Source: Hippasteria phrygiana
Taxonomy: Eukaryota; Echinodermata; Asteroidea; Valvatida; Goniasteridae
Assembly (NCBI GenBank): GCA_037893225.1
Contig: JAZGUH010000928.1
Location: 558,001-622,000 of the forward strand
Direction: 5' to 3'
Length of the DNA stretch: 64,000 bases
Part shown: positions 45,987 through 58,375 of the stretch, in pieces
How positions within the stretch are numbered: position 1 is the first letter of the stretch
Layout of the letters: each line of letters opens with the position of its first letter
Notes under the pieces: model-generated
Told to the model about the DNA's origin: nothing
Databases searched by the model: none
What the model saw: the letters and a program-made list of their open reading frames with translations, nothing else
Position numbers and translations under genes: made by a program

Positions 45987-46254
45987 CAAGTTTAAACAGC
46001 ATTTGCTCTGTGTAATGGTGGTAGATGAAACACTGAAGGTGGAAAGAGTTGCCCTCCCCTGGCCCTCCCCTCCCCTACCCAAGGTTTTAGCCAGGATTTG
46101 GAAAGAGGGTGTCCAAATTGGCAATTTATTTAACCAATGGATATCAAAATTGTTCAGTTATAATCGGTCTCCATGTAAATAAGAGATAAAACAAAGTCTT
46201 TTGGACACCCAGACATCCCTCTGGCTAAAACCATTCCCCCAACAAGCTCTCCCT

Positions 46255-46834
46255 GCCCTGAAGGGACATCACACATTGCAGATTTCTCTGCAGATATTTG
46301 CGATGTCGCACATTTTATTACACATTTATTTGCACATTTTGGCCATGGATTTGGCAACGGATTCGGCCGCAGATTCAAAATCTCAAACGCATTAAGTAAA
46401 AGTTGGTCAACAAAGTACATTGGTAAGATACATACATGTAGCATTTGCAATAAAAATCCACTTTGGGGAAAGTATACATGTATGAGATATATTTACTTTG
46501 AAGCGACATCGTTGTCAATAAAATGCCATTTTCTGCACTTTTGAATGAAAAGTTCTCATTAGCTCTTTAATTAGAAGCTAATTAGTAAACGTAATTGGTC
46601 TTCTCTAAATTATTTAGACTATGCTTAAAAAAACGTGTGATTTTGCTAAAACCTTTTAAATTTTGTTGATGAACCCCCAAAAAACACTTTGTTGACCACC
46701 TTTTACTTATGCGTTTGAGATTTTGAATCTGCAGCTGAATCCACGACCGAAATCTGCAAAGAAATGTGCGATAAAATGTGGGACATTGCAAATATCTGCA
46801 AAGAAATTTGCAATGTGTGATGTCCCTTCAGGGC
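46255..46834. mobile_element. Foldback element with CCCTGAAGGGACATCACAC ends
   Basis: GCCCTGAAGGGACATCACAC and GTGTGATGTCCCTTCAGGGC are perfect inverted ends. The arms continue for about 150 bp, with loosely matching CTGCAGATATTTGC, GATTCAAAATCTCAAACGCA and TTGGTCAACAAAG. The centre is AT-rich. Non-coding. Confidence 0.75.
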
Positions 46835-46875
46835 CACAATACAGCATGGAAGCAGAAGACTGATTCTTTGCAATA

Positions 46876-47840
46876 AGCCCATTTCACACGAGCGTTGGAA
46901 ACACGGGTCCCGTGCGATGAAATCACATCGATCTCACGAACACACGGATTCCATGCCGTGTAAAAGTGTATCCCTGTCACCAAATTGCATGGGTCCTGTG
47001 TGGTTCGTGACCGGGATCGAGACCTCCTCCAAAATTTTGCATCGATGCGACATCCGTGCGACGATCACCGTGTGAATGTATCGATGCTATTTTCGCAGGG
47101 ATACTGTGCAGTGAAATCGCCTTTACGCATGTGCAGTTTGATGTTGCTCTACTCATGGAGGAAGGAAACACTGCAATTTAACATGGCTTTTTGTAAACGC
47201 AAATTCAGTTTTGATTGGTCAGTTGCTTAATTGCTGCGTAATGAGATTTGTGTAGAACAGTATATTCTCTGTATAGCATTTCATTGGTTTTGCTGTATAT
47301 TTACAGCAAATATGTTATAATTATTTTTACAAAGTGCATGTAAATTTACATCCTCTTTGTATAAATTAACGTTAAAACACGAAAACTACTGGTAGGGACA
47401 CGTAGGTCACTGTGCCATAATTTTACGTCTGAAAATCCATTAAAACTAAAATACGGTGGTTGTTTGTTTTTTAAAAGAGGAAAAACCTGTTATTTTTCGG
47501 ATTTTTTTTACAGTGCGGGAAAATCACTGGTCCCCTATAAATTTCATTAATCATAGAATATCGTAGTACCATTGATACACGTGTAGCCTCTGACCCACGC
47601 ATCCAAACACTGCAAAACGAGGGACGTTCGCTACCGGACTGTGTTGTATCGTGTGAAAGCCTGCGATGAAATCGCAGGCATCATTAGGCATCAGATACCC
47701 TGCGGCAATCATCGCAGATACATGTATGTGTTTCCAGCACTCGTGTGAAAAAAACAACACGATTATATCCATGCGTTTATAACATCGGTGCTATTTCATC
47801 GCACAGGGACCGTGTTTCCAGCTCCTGTTTGAAACGCGCT
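46876..47840. mobile_element. Family E element, copy 3
   Basis: The ends are AGCCCATTTCACACGAGCG and TGTTTGAAACGCGCT, flanked by ATA on both sides. It lacks the SINE present in copy 2 and therefore shows the empty site. CATGTA-type extra bases near 47725 are absent from copies 1 and 2. Confidence 0.7.
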
Positions 47841-47873
47841 ATACATTCCCAAGTAGTCAACTCAAAATCTTGA

Positions 47874-48192
47874 GAAGGTCTTCAAAGCAAACCACAAACC
47901 TGATTATACTGGTCCCTGGGAAACATACATTGACAGTGCTGTGGTTAACCACAAACCACCAGTGAAAAAATGCAAGTTCTCAAAACATTTCACTTTTACC
48001 CAAATTTCTTTTCTCACATGTTTGACAGAACCAGTCTTGCTGGAATGTAGGCTAAAGCCCCAGGCTCCACCCTTGTTTCTACAGCTGTTTCCGGCAGAAA
48101 GCTGGGGAGAGGGTGAGAAGGGCCGACAGGTTACACCAGTTCAGTCAAGCACGGAGTCAACATGGACATCAGGATATGAGAAATCTGGCTAG
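47874..48192 (+). CDS. Unrecognised open frame, possible exon
   Basis: The frame reads KPDYTGPWETYIDSAVVNHK, PPVKKCKFSK and later TPVQSSTESTWTSGYEKSG before a TAG. The composition is protein-like and not repetitive. A CAG acceptor (CATGTTTGACAG) lies inside at 48030. It does not fit the phase of candidates a-f, so it may be chance or a separate exon. Confidence 0.2.
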
Positions 48193-48905
48193 GACAGGAC
48201 CGACTTTAATTGGTGAGGTGCTCGATCAAATATGACTAATGTCTGATGTTCGTGAAGGTCCAACTATATATACAATGTAGGCAATGGATTTCTACTGGCT
48301 GAATATCAATCTTCCTAAGTTTAATGATACCAAACGTTTATTCATCTCTGGTGTATGGTTTCCTTTGGTATAGCTCTTCACCAAAAAAGCAGCCGCTATC
48401 ATCAAGGACAAACAGTCCCTACCACATGTTGTAGGATACAAATACCTGTCATTTTCACAAGCTTGAAATGATTCAAGACTGATGAAAATGTAATGTACAT
48501 TATCCTTGACAAAATATATAACATTAATAAATGTTCTTATACCTGGCTTCCATTCCAAAGCTGCATTTCATGCATTGCAGGTAGTCAAGCATGGAGCTAC
48601 GTCAGTTTTAACCATACTCCCAGGCATTGATTGATGCTATATTCACATGTACAATGTACATGCAGCATGTGAATTGCCAAACTACAAGACTTGGTGTATA
48701 ATGTAGCTTTTTTAAGTTTAAAGATTGCCCCATAATATTTATTTTGCTTGGCCAAGCTAGCACTGCATTGGTCATCCCTTCATGGTCAACTGCATCATCA
48801 ACCTAAAAGGTCAACACCCATCCGAAACTTGACCTGGCAAAACACCACTGTCTCAGCTAGGACCCATAAGAAGCTATTGCACAAGGAAGATGCATCACAG
48901 TCTAA
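48193..48905. other. Unassigned
   Basis: No family match and no supported gene. Confidence 0.4.
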
Positions 48906-49583
48906 AGCCGTGTCTGCACTGGACGTTTTTGGGGGAAGGTTTTACTGAGACGATGGTAAAATGAAAAATTGTCAAATGTGACCACTGTCCGCACTTGGAC
49001 TTTCGACACGGGAAAATTTTACCGAGACCGTGGGAGAAGTAACCGAGCTGTCAATATATAACGACTCATGAGGGCGCTTTGCATGACCTTTCTACATTGA
49101 CGCGATTGACCCAAATCACGCCTGCCTTTTCATTTTTTCGGCCGATGTGTACACGCAGGCCTATGTCTTTAGCACCAATCAAACTTCCGACTTTTTTATC
49201 AATAATAAAATCTACCATGATTGCGACCAAAAGAGGAACAACGCACTGGAATTTGGAAACTTGCCACGTGCACCGCACCGCGGTGAAACAATGTAAAGCA
49301 CATGCGTGGTTTCCCTGTGAAGCATGACCTTGCGCTCGGGCCGGATGTATGCTTTCCCGAGCCGCTTTTACCGACTCGCACTGTCCGCACTGGACTTATC
49401 GTCTCGGGAAAAGTTACCTGGTCAGTTTTCCTGGGCAGCAGTTGGCCGGTAGAAGTAACCGCTGGACTCAGAAAAAGTAACTGAGAGGAAAACGTCCTAG
49501 GCTGTCCGCACTGGACTTAAAATGGGAAAAGTTCCCATCGTCTCGGTAAGTTTTACCAAAATAAGTCCAGTGCGGACAGGGCT
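48906..49583. mobile_element. PIF/Harbinger-like element, family B copy 3 (inverted)
   Basis: It runs from AGCCGTGTCTGCACTGGACG to GTCCAGTGCGGACAGGGCT and is inverted relative to copies 1 and 2. The minus-strand ORF MVDFIIDKKVGSLIGAKD is retained. The flanks are TAA and AAT, or TAA on both sides if the last T is counted in the duplication. Confidence 0.75.
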
Positions 49584-49912
49584 AATGCCCTCCGGCCCCC
49601 AATAAAACTTAAAAGTATATATACATCATGCACTTCAAAGAAAATCAGACTAAACAAAGCTGCAGTTTGTTGCCACTGGTTTTGTCTCTGTTTTTACCCT
49701 TCTGTTTAATTTGTGCTTACAGTAACTTTTGGTATTAAAGTGACTCACATCAGCACTTCTGATTTTTAATTTTTTTTATTCCACCTTGTCATGTCATTGA
49801 TTTTTTATTTATTGATTTCACCTTGTCATTCCTCCTTTGTTTATCCATTCAAAACATTCTGTAGTTGTTTTGAAAACCGAAATAACTATTCCACTCCACT
49901 ATTGTATACAGT

Positions 49913-50324
49913 CAGGGTGGTCAAAAAAACGGAATGGCCTATTTTCAGTACCCTCTGACTAGAAAAACTAGTTGTGAGTAATTAACCAAGATGTGCCATT
50001 TGATGTTAAGTTTGAAAATAAAATTCTATTTGATAGTTTTTTTTATTAAATTGCATATTCCATTGATTTATTACGCAGCATTAATCCCTTCCAACAACAC
50101 GTTCAATAAGCCAATTCATTGCCTTCGTGCTTCTGTTGACAGCCTGTCCAATTGACCCCCCCCCCCCCCACTTTGTTCCAGAAAAAGGTCCCTGGAATGA
50201 AAACTGCTGGACCGAATCAGGTGAACTTAGTATCATTTTTCATCTAGAAAGATTCGCCGTCCATCCAAACTAGTTTTTTTGGTCGGAGGGTACTGAAAAT
50301 AGGCCGTTCCGTTTTTACCACCCT
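49913..50324. mobile_element. MITE with CAGGGTGGTCAAAA ends
   Basis: About 57 bp at the left (AACGGAATGGCCTATTTTCA, GTACCCTCTGACTAG, AAACTAGTT) is inverted at 50268-50324. CAGGGTGGTC ends recall Tc1/mariner elements. A poly-C run (50157-50169) sits in the middle. Confidence 0.7.
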
Positions 50325-50763
50325 TCCTCACCTACAAGTTCGGCTTAATTATGAATAAAAGCTGTATGGCTCACTCAAGCCCTATGGGTCACCGTCACTC
50401 AAAAAATCAAGGAAATTCTTATCACCACAGGCCTGTGCTATAGTGATTTTTGAAACTGATGCATTTCCTAATGCCATTTTGAGTATATCTTTCACAAGTT
50501 CAACTCATGCTTCTTAAGACTTTTCTCTCATGACCATCAAATATGTAGAGGTCCAACAACACATACCAAAATGAATCTTACAGAATGACATTAGAACTTT
50601 TAGTAGATAAATCAAGGTTTCTTCAGTTTAGGCTTTTTATGCTTGAAATGTACCTTTATTGACCTTAAAACTATCCCAACTACCAAGGTGGTCCATATGA
50701 TGGCTTCCCCATCTAAATGCACTGTTCACGTTAGTAGAATCTTGTCACACGTTCTATTTTCAG
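50325..50763. other. Unassigned
   Basis: No feature beyond a pyrimidine-rich stretch before the candidate terminal exon. Confidence 0.4.
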
Positions 50764-50831
50764 TACCAGATGAGACTTTCAACCCTAGTCCCCAATCAGG
50801 TGGGATTCAATCTCTGTACAAATTATTTTAG
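50764..50831 (+). CDS. Candidate host exon f (terminal)
   Basis: The acceptor CACGTTCTATTTTCAG is good. Entered with one leftover base it reads PDETFNPSPQSGGIQSLYKL plus F and meets TAG at 50829-50831. An alternative donor (AATCAG|GTGGGA) would instead splice onto the open frame starting at 50832 (HGRFQIEMLQPEMTPVQSS). Confidence 0.25.
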
Positions 50832-51104
50832 CACGGTCGATTCCAGATTGAAATGTTGCAGCCTGAAATGACACCTGTCCAAAGTTCCAACCTGGAGATT
50901 GTAGATCGCTCAAAAAGCCCCTTAGAAACTTCAAGACTCCACAAAATCTGCCAGGAACCAGCCAGCACGTCAACAATTTTCCAGTTGGCTCACCCCTCAA
51001 AAAAGTGCAAACATCCATGTACATCATCATGTGCACCTGGCTATCTGGATTTTGCTTATTTTCATTTTTTTGACATGATGCTTTCTCAACTAACTCTGCA
51101 GTAA
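50832..51104 (+). CDS. Unrecognised open frame after an AG acceptor
   Basis: After ATTATTTTAG the frame reads HGRFQIEMLQPEMTPVQSS, then SKSPLETSRLHKICQEPAS, and stops at 51102-51104. It is serine/proline-rich, like a disordered region. Possible alternative 3' exon of the same candidate gene; otherwise chance. Confidence 0.2.
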   Translation, partial: HGRFQIEMLQPEMTPVQSSNLEIVDRSKSPLETSRLHKICQEPASTSTIFQLAHPSKKCKHPCTSSCAPGYLDFAYFHFFDMMLSQLTLQ

Positions 51105-51705
51105 ATCTTCATTGATCAAACAGTTCCTGTTTTGGTTTTTTTTTTTTCCTTTACAAATTTGATGTTGCAGTAAATGGGATTATATACACCTATATAAAGA
51201 AAAACTAGTCCAGACTGGACTTGAATTTCATACAAATATCCACTGAACCATCAAGGCTCGTAGTAATACAAGCAGTATTCTAGCCAGGCATTAAATAGCG
51301 CTAGCATCCACTATGCTTTCGTGAATTAGAACTATGCTTGAATCCTGCCCCAACGCTACCACTACGCTATAAATTTAAGAGTATACTCTAAACAATTTCA
51401 AATGAACTAAATTTTGCCTATACTATCGGACAAACTTTTGCTCAAAACAGTTGAGGGAAAGTGGCCAGGAATTGCCTCAGATTGCACCACAGAGCATCTA
51501 GAATCTCAAATTTTTCGGGCCCCTGAAGCGGACCGTGGACCCCTGAAGCGGACTGTGGACCCCATGTCGTAAGGACTTCGCACTCTGCACTCACATTGTC
51601 CATCCTTGAGCAAGATGTCCCTACACTTTAATTTCACCCTGGCTAGAACACTGAATACAAGTGATCCACTGGAAGAGATTAATTTTCCAAGATTAGTATG
51701 TCTTA

Positions 51706-52088
51706 AGCCCTGTCTGCATTGGACTTTTTTTGGTAAAACGTATGGAGACTGTTGTCAACTTGACTAAATTGAGTCCAGTGCGGACAGCCGGTAAACTTTC
51801 CAAATTATCAAGTGTCAATCATCGGTTGTCAGTTTATCCCTCCACAGCGGGAACTTTTACAGGGCCAACTGTGTAGTGGAAGAATACGTGGCCAGTTTTA
51901 CGTCGCTGAAAGTCCAGTGCGGACAGCCACTGTCATGTAAAACGTGCACTTTGATCACTGCAAAGTTTAACGTGGCCAATGACTTTGCACGAGCCGTGTA
52001 ATCCAAGTACGGAAGAATAACCACAGTGGAATGTTTACAATCACGCACGGTAACTTTTGACAATGGTTAGTGCAATGCGAATGCGGCT
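51706..52088. mobile_element. PIF/Harbinger-like element, family B copy 4 (short)
   Basis: AGCCCTGTCTGCATTGGACT ..GCGAATGCGGCT, with perfect TTA duplications (51703-51705, 52089-52091). It is 383 bp and lacks the ORF of copies 1-3. GTCCAGTGCGGACAGCC recurs inside. Confidence 0.75.
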
Positions 52089-52397
52089 TTAGCTGTGTCT
52101 GTAAAAACCACTACTGACAAAGAATACCATGCTGTGGACATTTGCGTGTCCCCGGTGTTTTTGGTCACCACAGATCAAGGACCCAGTCTCCACAACATCT
52201 ACACGTGTCACACACAAAGTGTGTGTCCCCCCACAACTACGGAACATTTTTTTTATTGTTAAATGAATGAAACTAAACAAGGCAAACTTTATTCCAAGTG
52301 TGAAATCTGCAACTTACGTACCAGCCCACTGGTCTACAGTTTGGTCTTGAGAGTCTGCTAGACCACTCCTAAATTACCAGACTTGGTTTCTGTAATT

Positions 52398-52805
52398 ATA
52401 ACCCTTACCTTTCCAAATCCTCCAAAACCCTCTTTGCCAAATGGAGGAATTTGCAGGAGGGTCTTTGGAAGTTGAAGCATCAGAGGATTTTGCAGGATTG
52501 AGTGCATAAGAGGATTTTCTGGAGGAAAAAGGAGGATCCAGGCCATCAGGTCCAATCTGTTGCTGGTTGATTTCGGAGGATTCAGGTTATACTAGCTAGC
52601 CATAACCCTCCAGGGCATGTTTGCTAGAACTCTGCCAGATGCATCAGATTGCATACATTTTAGAGGATTCACGCAGTGGTCCCAATAAGAGAATTTTGGA
52701 GAATTCAGGTTACATGCAGCTTTAACAATTTGAAATCAGAGGATGTTGGAGGATCTAGGTAACTTGGAGGAAAAATTACGTAGGGAGTTATTTTTTTAAA
52801 GTACT
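52398..52805. repeat. GAGGATT-rich dispersed repeat, copy 2
   Basis: Same family as 28310-28612. It has an extra block of about 100 bp (near 52600-52690) before the shared GAGAATTCAGGTTACATG. Confidence 0.7.
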
Positions 52806-53091
52806 GCATTAGAATGCACAATCTTGAAGACACATGGATTTTCAGAATGTTGCACATACCCGCGAGAGGAAATGAAAACCGAATCAGATCTCAGTATACA
52901 GGAAATGAGGGCAGCTAGACAAATCTTATATAATGTACCACCACCAACATAAAATACAGACGGAAACATGGAATTTATCTGGGTCGTGAGTCTATCGAGG
53001 TCAGGAACTTTGTTATATAGAAGAATGGAACCTCAAGAAATATCACAAATTTTGTGACAAATTAGGAGGAAACCAACATTGAACACAGGGC

Positions 53092-53170
53092 AAGCGAGGT
53101 AGTTCGGATGGCTGAGCATTGGTACCGTATTCCAGAGTTCGCGCATTCAAATCCTGCTCTTGCCCATAAT
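53092..53170 (+). mobile_element. Diverged tRNA-derived SINE head
   Basis: It runs from GGGCAAGCGAGGTAGTTCGG through ATTCAAATCCTGC (B-box-like) to TCTTGCCC, so the acceptor pairing is kept. The TTTCTTTGTTCAC tail is absent, so this may be a different SINE family. Confidence 0.5.
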
Positions 53171-53854
53171 CTGAAATGGTTTTATAAACTTTTATTGCAG
53201 AGAGTGCATTTCAACTTTGGCACCTGCATCTGTTTTTTACAGATTTTTCATTTCTTCCCATGATGCTGAGATGTGGAGTACAAACCTCCTTAAATTACCA
53301 TCTCAAACATTTTGAATCCACTTGCAAATTGCCTATATAAATACAGAACAATCAAATGTCCTTGGCTGGGGTATATGCTTGTTTATTGTTACAACTAAAG
53401 CAATTTTCAAAAGCAAGCACATTGACTGATTTCTAAAGTTTTATCCTTTTTTTCTCTATCGGAAATATCAAGTCCTTTACATCGTGGCTGTGGGAACGGG
53501 AAATTTAATAATGGGTTTATAAACCAGATGTCAGATTTAATCAAAACACATTATGTGTGCAAAAGTTAATCTTAATATCTGGGTGCTTTCCTGCTTCGGT
53601 ATTAATTTCTAGAAACTCCAATTACTAGCCAAAGTTGTACCCAAATGTATTTTATCACTATTGCAAAAACGTTATCATTAAAACCAATTATTTGTATCAT
53701 TTAAGTGATTGAATCTCAATCTGGCAGATTTCCTGCCTGTACATGTATCAATCTCTAGCAACTCCAATTTCAAGTCAAAGTTGCAACTAAATATAATGCA
53801 TATTTTGATCATTATCCTAACAATTTTTTCATAACTAATTATTTGTATCATACA

Positions 53855-54215
53855 ACATTTGCAAACATCAAAAAACAAACTTAGTTACTGAATTATTACG
53901 AAATACCGTACTAGACTGTAAGTAAATAGCAGTCTCAAGCATCCTGTCGAATTATGCATGGCACCTCACCTGGTGTGCTGTCGATTTCAAGAAAAGTGGA
54001 AACTTATATTGTTTTCCAAGGATTGTAGTCTAGTTCCCCAACCTGATAATATCCTACTCCGTAGGGTCAGGGAACCAGACTACTGGAACATAATTTTGTT
54101 CTCTCTCTTCCCAGCATCTATGCACACAAAACTTTAAACAGGTCAGTGTTCTAGCACGCCATGAAATACTAACCCCCAAATCCATTTATTTCTGAAAATT
54201 ACAGCAAATACTACA
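53855..54215. repeat. Dispersed repeat family H, copy 2 (inverted)
   Basis: Reverse-complement match to 29290-29660, and its first 125 bp also match 23340-23464. Confidence 0.65.
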
Positions 54216-54778
54216 GGTGTATACTACCTTTCAGTGTGATTGAATCTCAATCTGGGGGCTTTCCAGAGTACTTAACCCTCCCTCTCTCGGTGCCAAAATG
54301 GAGCCAATTACCCATATATCAAAACCTATCGAGTGATAGGTTGTAACACACAAGCTATGAGAGAGGAAGGGTTTGGTTTTTTGATAGGTTGTGATAGTTA
54401 GAATAGCAGGATGGTTAAATAGATTTTGCTGCTTACCTTTACGCAGCCCTATGAAATTGGGTCCTGGTCACAATAAAACATTGAGCTGAGCACACCAACA
54501 GGTGGTTGGGTGTATTTGTCTTGACAATTTAGGGTAAAGGTGGTGCTGCTTTGGAAATCTAGGCTATGAAAACTGCTGCTCTGCAAATGTTTTCCTTGAG
54601 TGTTTGCACAGCTAAATGGAACAAGGACAGGTAGTTTTTCATCAGGCAGGTGGCTGTATGGGCCTATTTGACAACCCCTTTTCACAGTAAGCCCCTCCCC
54701 CTTTAACACACAACACAGGGAAAGACTGCCACAAATTGGACCAAACATTGGTTAGCCTCATTTCAAAAAATTGTCTAA
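54216..54778. other. Unassigned
   Basis: AAACCTATCGAGTGATAGGTTGTAACA and CTCTCTCGG..GAGAGAGGAAGGG (54290-54400) form a weak fold-back. No gene. Confidence 0.35.
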
Positions 54779-55406
54779 AGCCGTGTTTCCATTAGACTAT
54801 TTCTTATAAATTTGGACTTTTATAACCAGGACAGAGCGTTTATTCGCCTTGCGAGGCTGGCAAAATGTCACACGTTGCGGGCACTGTGCACAATCACCTT
54901 TGACCTGAACAGGATAGACGCGGTAACCTAGCGTAATTTTTCGCGAGCTCAGTCGCTCAAATCTGCCATGTTTCAAAGCAGCAAACGGACAAAAAACATA
55001 GTTGTTGTATGCACGTACAGGGTCGTCTGTCGTTCGCTCCGCTGCATGCTAAGCGCTAGCGCAACTGTAATCACAGGTGGGCGTGCTATACACAAAGAGA
55101 CAGTGACCATACCACCACTTTCGCGCACACGCTAGCAATAATTGCTGTATAGTTGACGTAAATACAGGAAGTTGCATTGTTTACACAATGGTTTTCCGTG
55201 TGGTCGCGGCAGTTCTACAGTGAGTGGCTGCTTCCATTGGATTTGTTATCGTCCCTGATGACTTTCCATGACCACTTTCCCCCTGGTTGTTTTACATCAA
55301 GGTCGCGGTAAGTTGACAGGGACGTTAGTTTACCACATGTCCCCATTGTCCTTCTACAGAAAAGTCGTGGTAGATTGACAAAAATAAGTCCAATGGAAAC
55401 ACGGCT
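54779..55406. mobile_element. TWA-flanked MITE, family F copy 2
   Basis: AGCCGTGTTTCCATTAGACT ..CCAATGGAAACACGGCT, flanked by TAA and TTA. It is longer than copy 1 because of extra sequence at 54800-55130. Both carry GTTTTCCG.GTGGTCGCGG inside. Confidence 0.7.
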
Positions 55407-55851
55407 TTAAACGTATCATATACGGCTTTGGTAATGATGAAAAACCAAATTGATCAGTTTCAAATCTAAAAGCTTACTGTTTACAAAGATTGGTGCCAGT
55501 ACCAATCCACCTCAGAAATACTTGTCTGAAATGTCACCTTCAAGAAAATTTGAAGACTTCCAAAAATGCCATGGCTTCTTTCAGTTTCAATAATCAAAAA
55601 TAAACCTGTGTGAATGTGCACACACAAAAATACTGTTAAAACAATGGTTTTCACTTTTCACGTGACTTGGTTGATAGATTGAGCTCAAACTTTGTCACTT
55701 TTTAGTGTACAATGTTGAATCTCACAACTTATGAACACAGCGGCTACATTGTCTGCTGATGTTGCATTTATACATGTATCATACCTTTAACCCTAACCCC
55801 AGGGTGCATGCAAAATCATATTAAAACTCGAGGATCCGGGACTGTTATGGT

Positions 55852-56280
55852 TAACCAGTTCGCGTCGGAGGACGTGTTAACACGATCTGGCTGCATATAT
55901 ACATGGGCACGGCTGACGGGTTAAAACGCCAAGCTTGCCTCGACTCACCTCCGGGTGACGTCTCAACACGCTATAATCCCTCATTTGTTTTGTACACACA
56001 CACAAAGTCCGAGAAGTCTGTGGAGGCGGACTGTGTGTTGAACTTGAAGTTGGCCGCTGTGCAGGGCTGGTTCTACAATTTGTATACGCTCCGGTAGGCA
56101 CACCCGGAGTATTGAAATATATGAGGTTTCAGCAAGAAATGTTGTACAAATACTGTTGAAATGACTCTTGCAAATCAGTATTTGTGGCGTTTGGCTGTAT
56201 ATCAGAAGTTGGCTGCTATATTTTGCCTTTTTCGAAAATCGAAATTTTCGGCAAAAATAATCCCGGCGCGAAGTGGTTAA
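55852..56280. mobile_element. piggyBac-type element, family G copy 2
   Basis: TTAACCAGTTCGCG at the left and CGCGAAGTGGTTAA at the right. TTAA borders and the AACCAGTTC end match 23465-23644, but the interior is longer and different. A second TTAA and GACGGGTTAA near 55915 suggest an internal or nested end. Confidence 0.55.
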
Positions 56281-57574
56281 GGACATGTTTTTCTCTGATT
56301 AGCTTTTCATGTGCATGTGAAAGAGCATACTCAGCTCTCTATTTGTATTTTGATACTCAGTTTGACGTCCATGTGGATGAAAATACTGTCAAGTTCTATT
56401 TGACTCCTATTGGGTAAGATTTTTAACGGCCTTTAAGTCAAAAGTAGCTCTGGCAACTTCTGACTCATTTTTGCGTCACAGCATTGGGTTGGGGTCACAG
56501 CATTGGGTTGGGGTCACAGCATCTTAAAAGGTATCATATAGCATTGGTAGAGCTGTGACAAAACAGTTGTAGACAGCATTCATACATGTACTTTGTGTGA
56601 TTTAACATGAATTGGCCAAGTCACAAGACAATAGCGACAAACCATCATATTAAAAGTGGTTTTGATCACATTGAGTCTTATTTCGATTGTTGAAATTGAA
56701 AAATGACAAAGCATATTTGAGGTCTTCAGATTAAATTTTCGTGAAAATGGCAGCATTTCAGATGGAGATATTTCTCAGGAGGATTGGTACTGGTATGATC
56801 TTTATAAACAGTTAGCTTTCAGACAGAAACTGTTTTGCTTTTTGATCATTGCCAAAGCTATATTATACCTTCAAGGCAGCTTTTTCCGCTAAGAAAAATA
56901 TACTGATAAGTATATCAGAACAGGAATAAAAGAATACCTTCTGTCAAAACAGTCATAGTTCCGACTGGTTAAAAATATCAAGAATTATTTGAACTTTTTC
57001 AAAAAAAAATTCAAAACTTTTTTTCTCACAAGAATGACAATTCAAATGATGAAAAAGCCTCTCAAAGTATTACTGCAATTCAGATTTTATTGGAATAAAA
57101 TATTTTATGCGGTTCAATTTTGGAACTATATATTCAGAAAATTGACAGAAATAGTATATTCGAGGGAAGGACACAGACAGTATCAATGATCATGCATGAC
57201 AAATGAACAGTGATGTTTCAGAGTATCACAGCATGCAGCCAGGGGACAAGCCAGGCCTTCACACAGCGGGATTCCTAAACGAACCGGCACAGTTAAGCAC
57301 CGGACAAAAACATGAATTGATTGAAGTTGTTGGGTTTGCGAAATAATGATCTGTTTTGCCAAAGAAATTGGAGATGATTCCAGGATTGTTTCAAGTTGTA
57401 TTCCAAACAGGGGATTTCTTTTCGAACAGCTGCAAAAATGTGACTGCAAAACTGAAAATTTCCACCTGGTATTCTTTTTAAAGGTTGCACGAACTGCAGG
57501 GCGTATCAAAAAGTAAACCAAAACACAATAGGCTATTACATGTATGTTGTAGTTATGAACTTCGTCACTCTAAT
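56281..57574. other. Unassigned
   Basis: A 23-bp unit (CACAGCATTGGGTTGGGGT) is doubled at 56477-56522. No supported gene. Confidence 0.4.
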
Positions 57575-57995
57575 ATGGGTTTCACACTACTCTAAACTTA
57601 CCCGGGTAATCTATTACCCGGGTAGTTGTCATTACCCAGGTAGAAACTAACCCGGAGAATCAGTTTCACACTACAAAATTAACCCTGCAATTCTGCTTAC
57701 CCGCTTCAGCGCGCACCTGGGTAACTTGTAGCCGCATTCACACTATATGCGAATGGTAACCTGGAAAATGTGCATTTCTTGACCTCTGCCCTAGCCATTG
57801 GTTCGTCGTAAAAGAGCGAAGTGAGAGTGAGAGCGAGAGCATGCAATGAAAATTGAAAAACATCAGATCAGGGTTGGCAGCGTGCACGTGTAATCCTTCA
57901 ACTGTGCAGTCTAGACTGGTGCCTATTATTAAGTGTATGTAAAATGTATTTATTAAGATGAGGCATTATCCATGGAAGACTGGTGCCTTTCATTA

Positions 57996-58188
57996 CATAT
58001 GATGCACGATATGGGGCAGATGGAAACCCCCCCCCCCCCCCTCTTTTGTGTTGGTCATTGTGTTCCCAGAATCTCAGGAATTCTTTTCAGAGGTGGGATG
58101 TGTTAGGTAACAATAGTCTGGAGAGTGTATAGGGCCAAAAGGGGGTACCCCTCTGCCCCATATCGTGCTGGGTACAGTGGCGGATCTA

Positions 58189-58223
<35 letters not shown>

Positions 58224-58375
58224 GGGGGTTGGGGGCCTTGGGCTGTACGGGTTTAATGCCCCGGACCCCCCTAGCAAGGCGTGCCTTCGGCACGCTGGGG
58301 TGTGTAGGCCAATCATCTCAGGTAAACCCCCCCCCCCCCCCCTTAGTTAAAACCTAGATCCATCCCTGGGGTATA
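57996..58375. mobile_element. Nested composite insertion with 8-bp duplication
   Basis: TTTCATTA flanks the insert (57988-57995, 58376-58383) and occurs once in family C copy 1. Inside are an inverted pair, GCACGATATGGGGCAGA/TCTGCCCCATATCGTGC (58004-58167), and a G/C-run piece with hAT-like ends (CAGTGGCGGATCTACG.. ..CTAGATCCATCCCTG, 58175-58368). An 8-bp duplication is typical of hAT. Confidence 0.6.
58190..58221 (+). repeat. Poly-G tract (32 G)
   Basis: It opens a hAT-like nested piece that closes with 16 C (58327-58342), so the two runs face each other as part of its ends. Confidence 0.85.

Noticed and set aside
47152..47168. A further micro-hairpin copy (CATGGAGGAAGG)
   Set aside because: Family E copy 2 has CACGAGGTGGAAGG at the same place, so this is a few substitutions, not an insertion; no second arm or flanking repeat.
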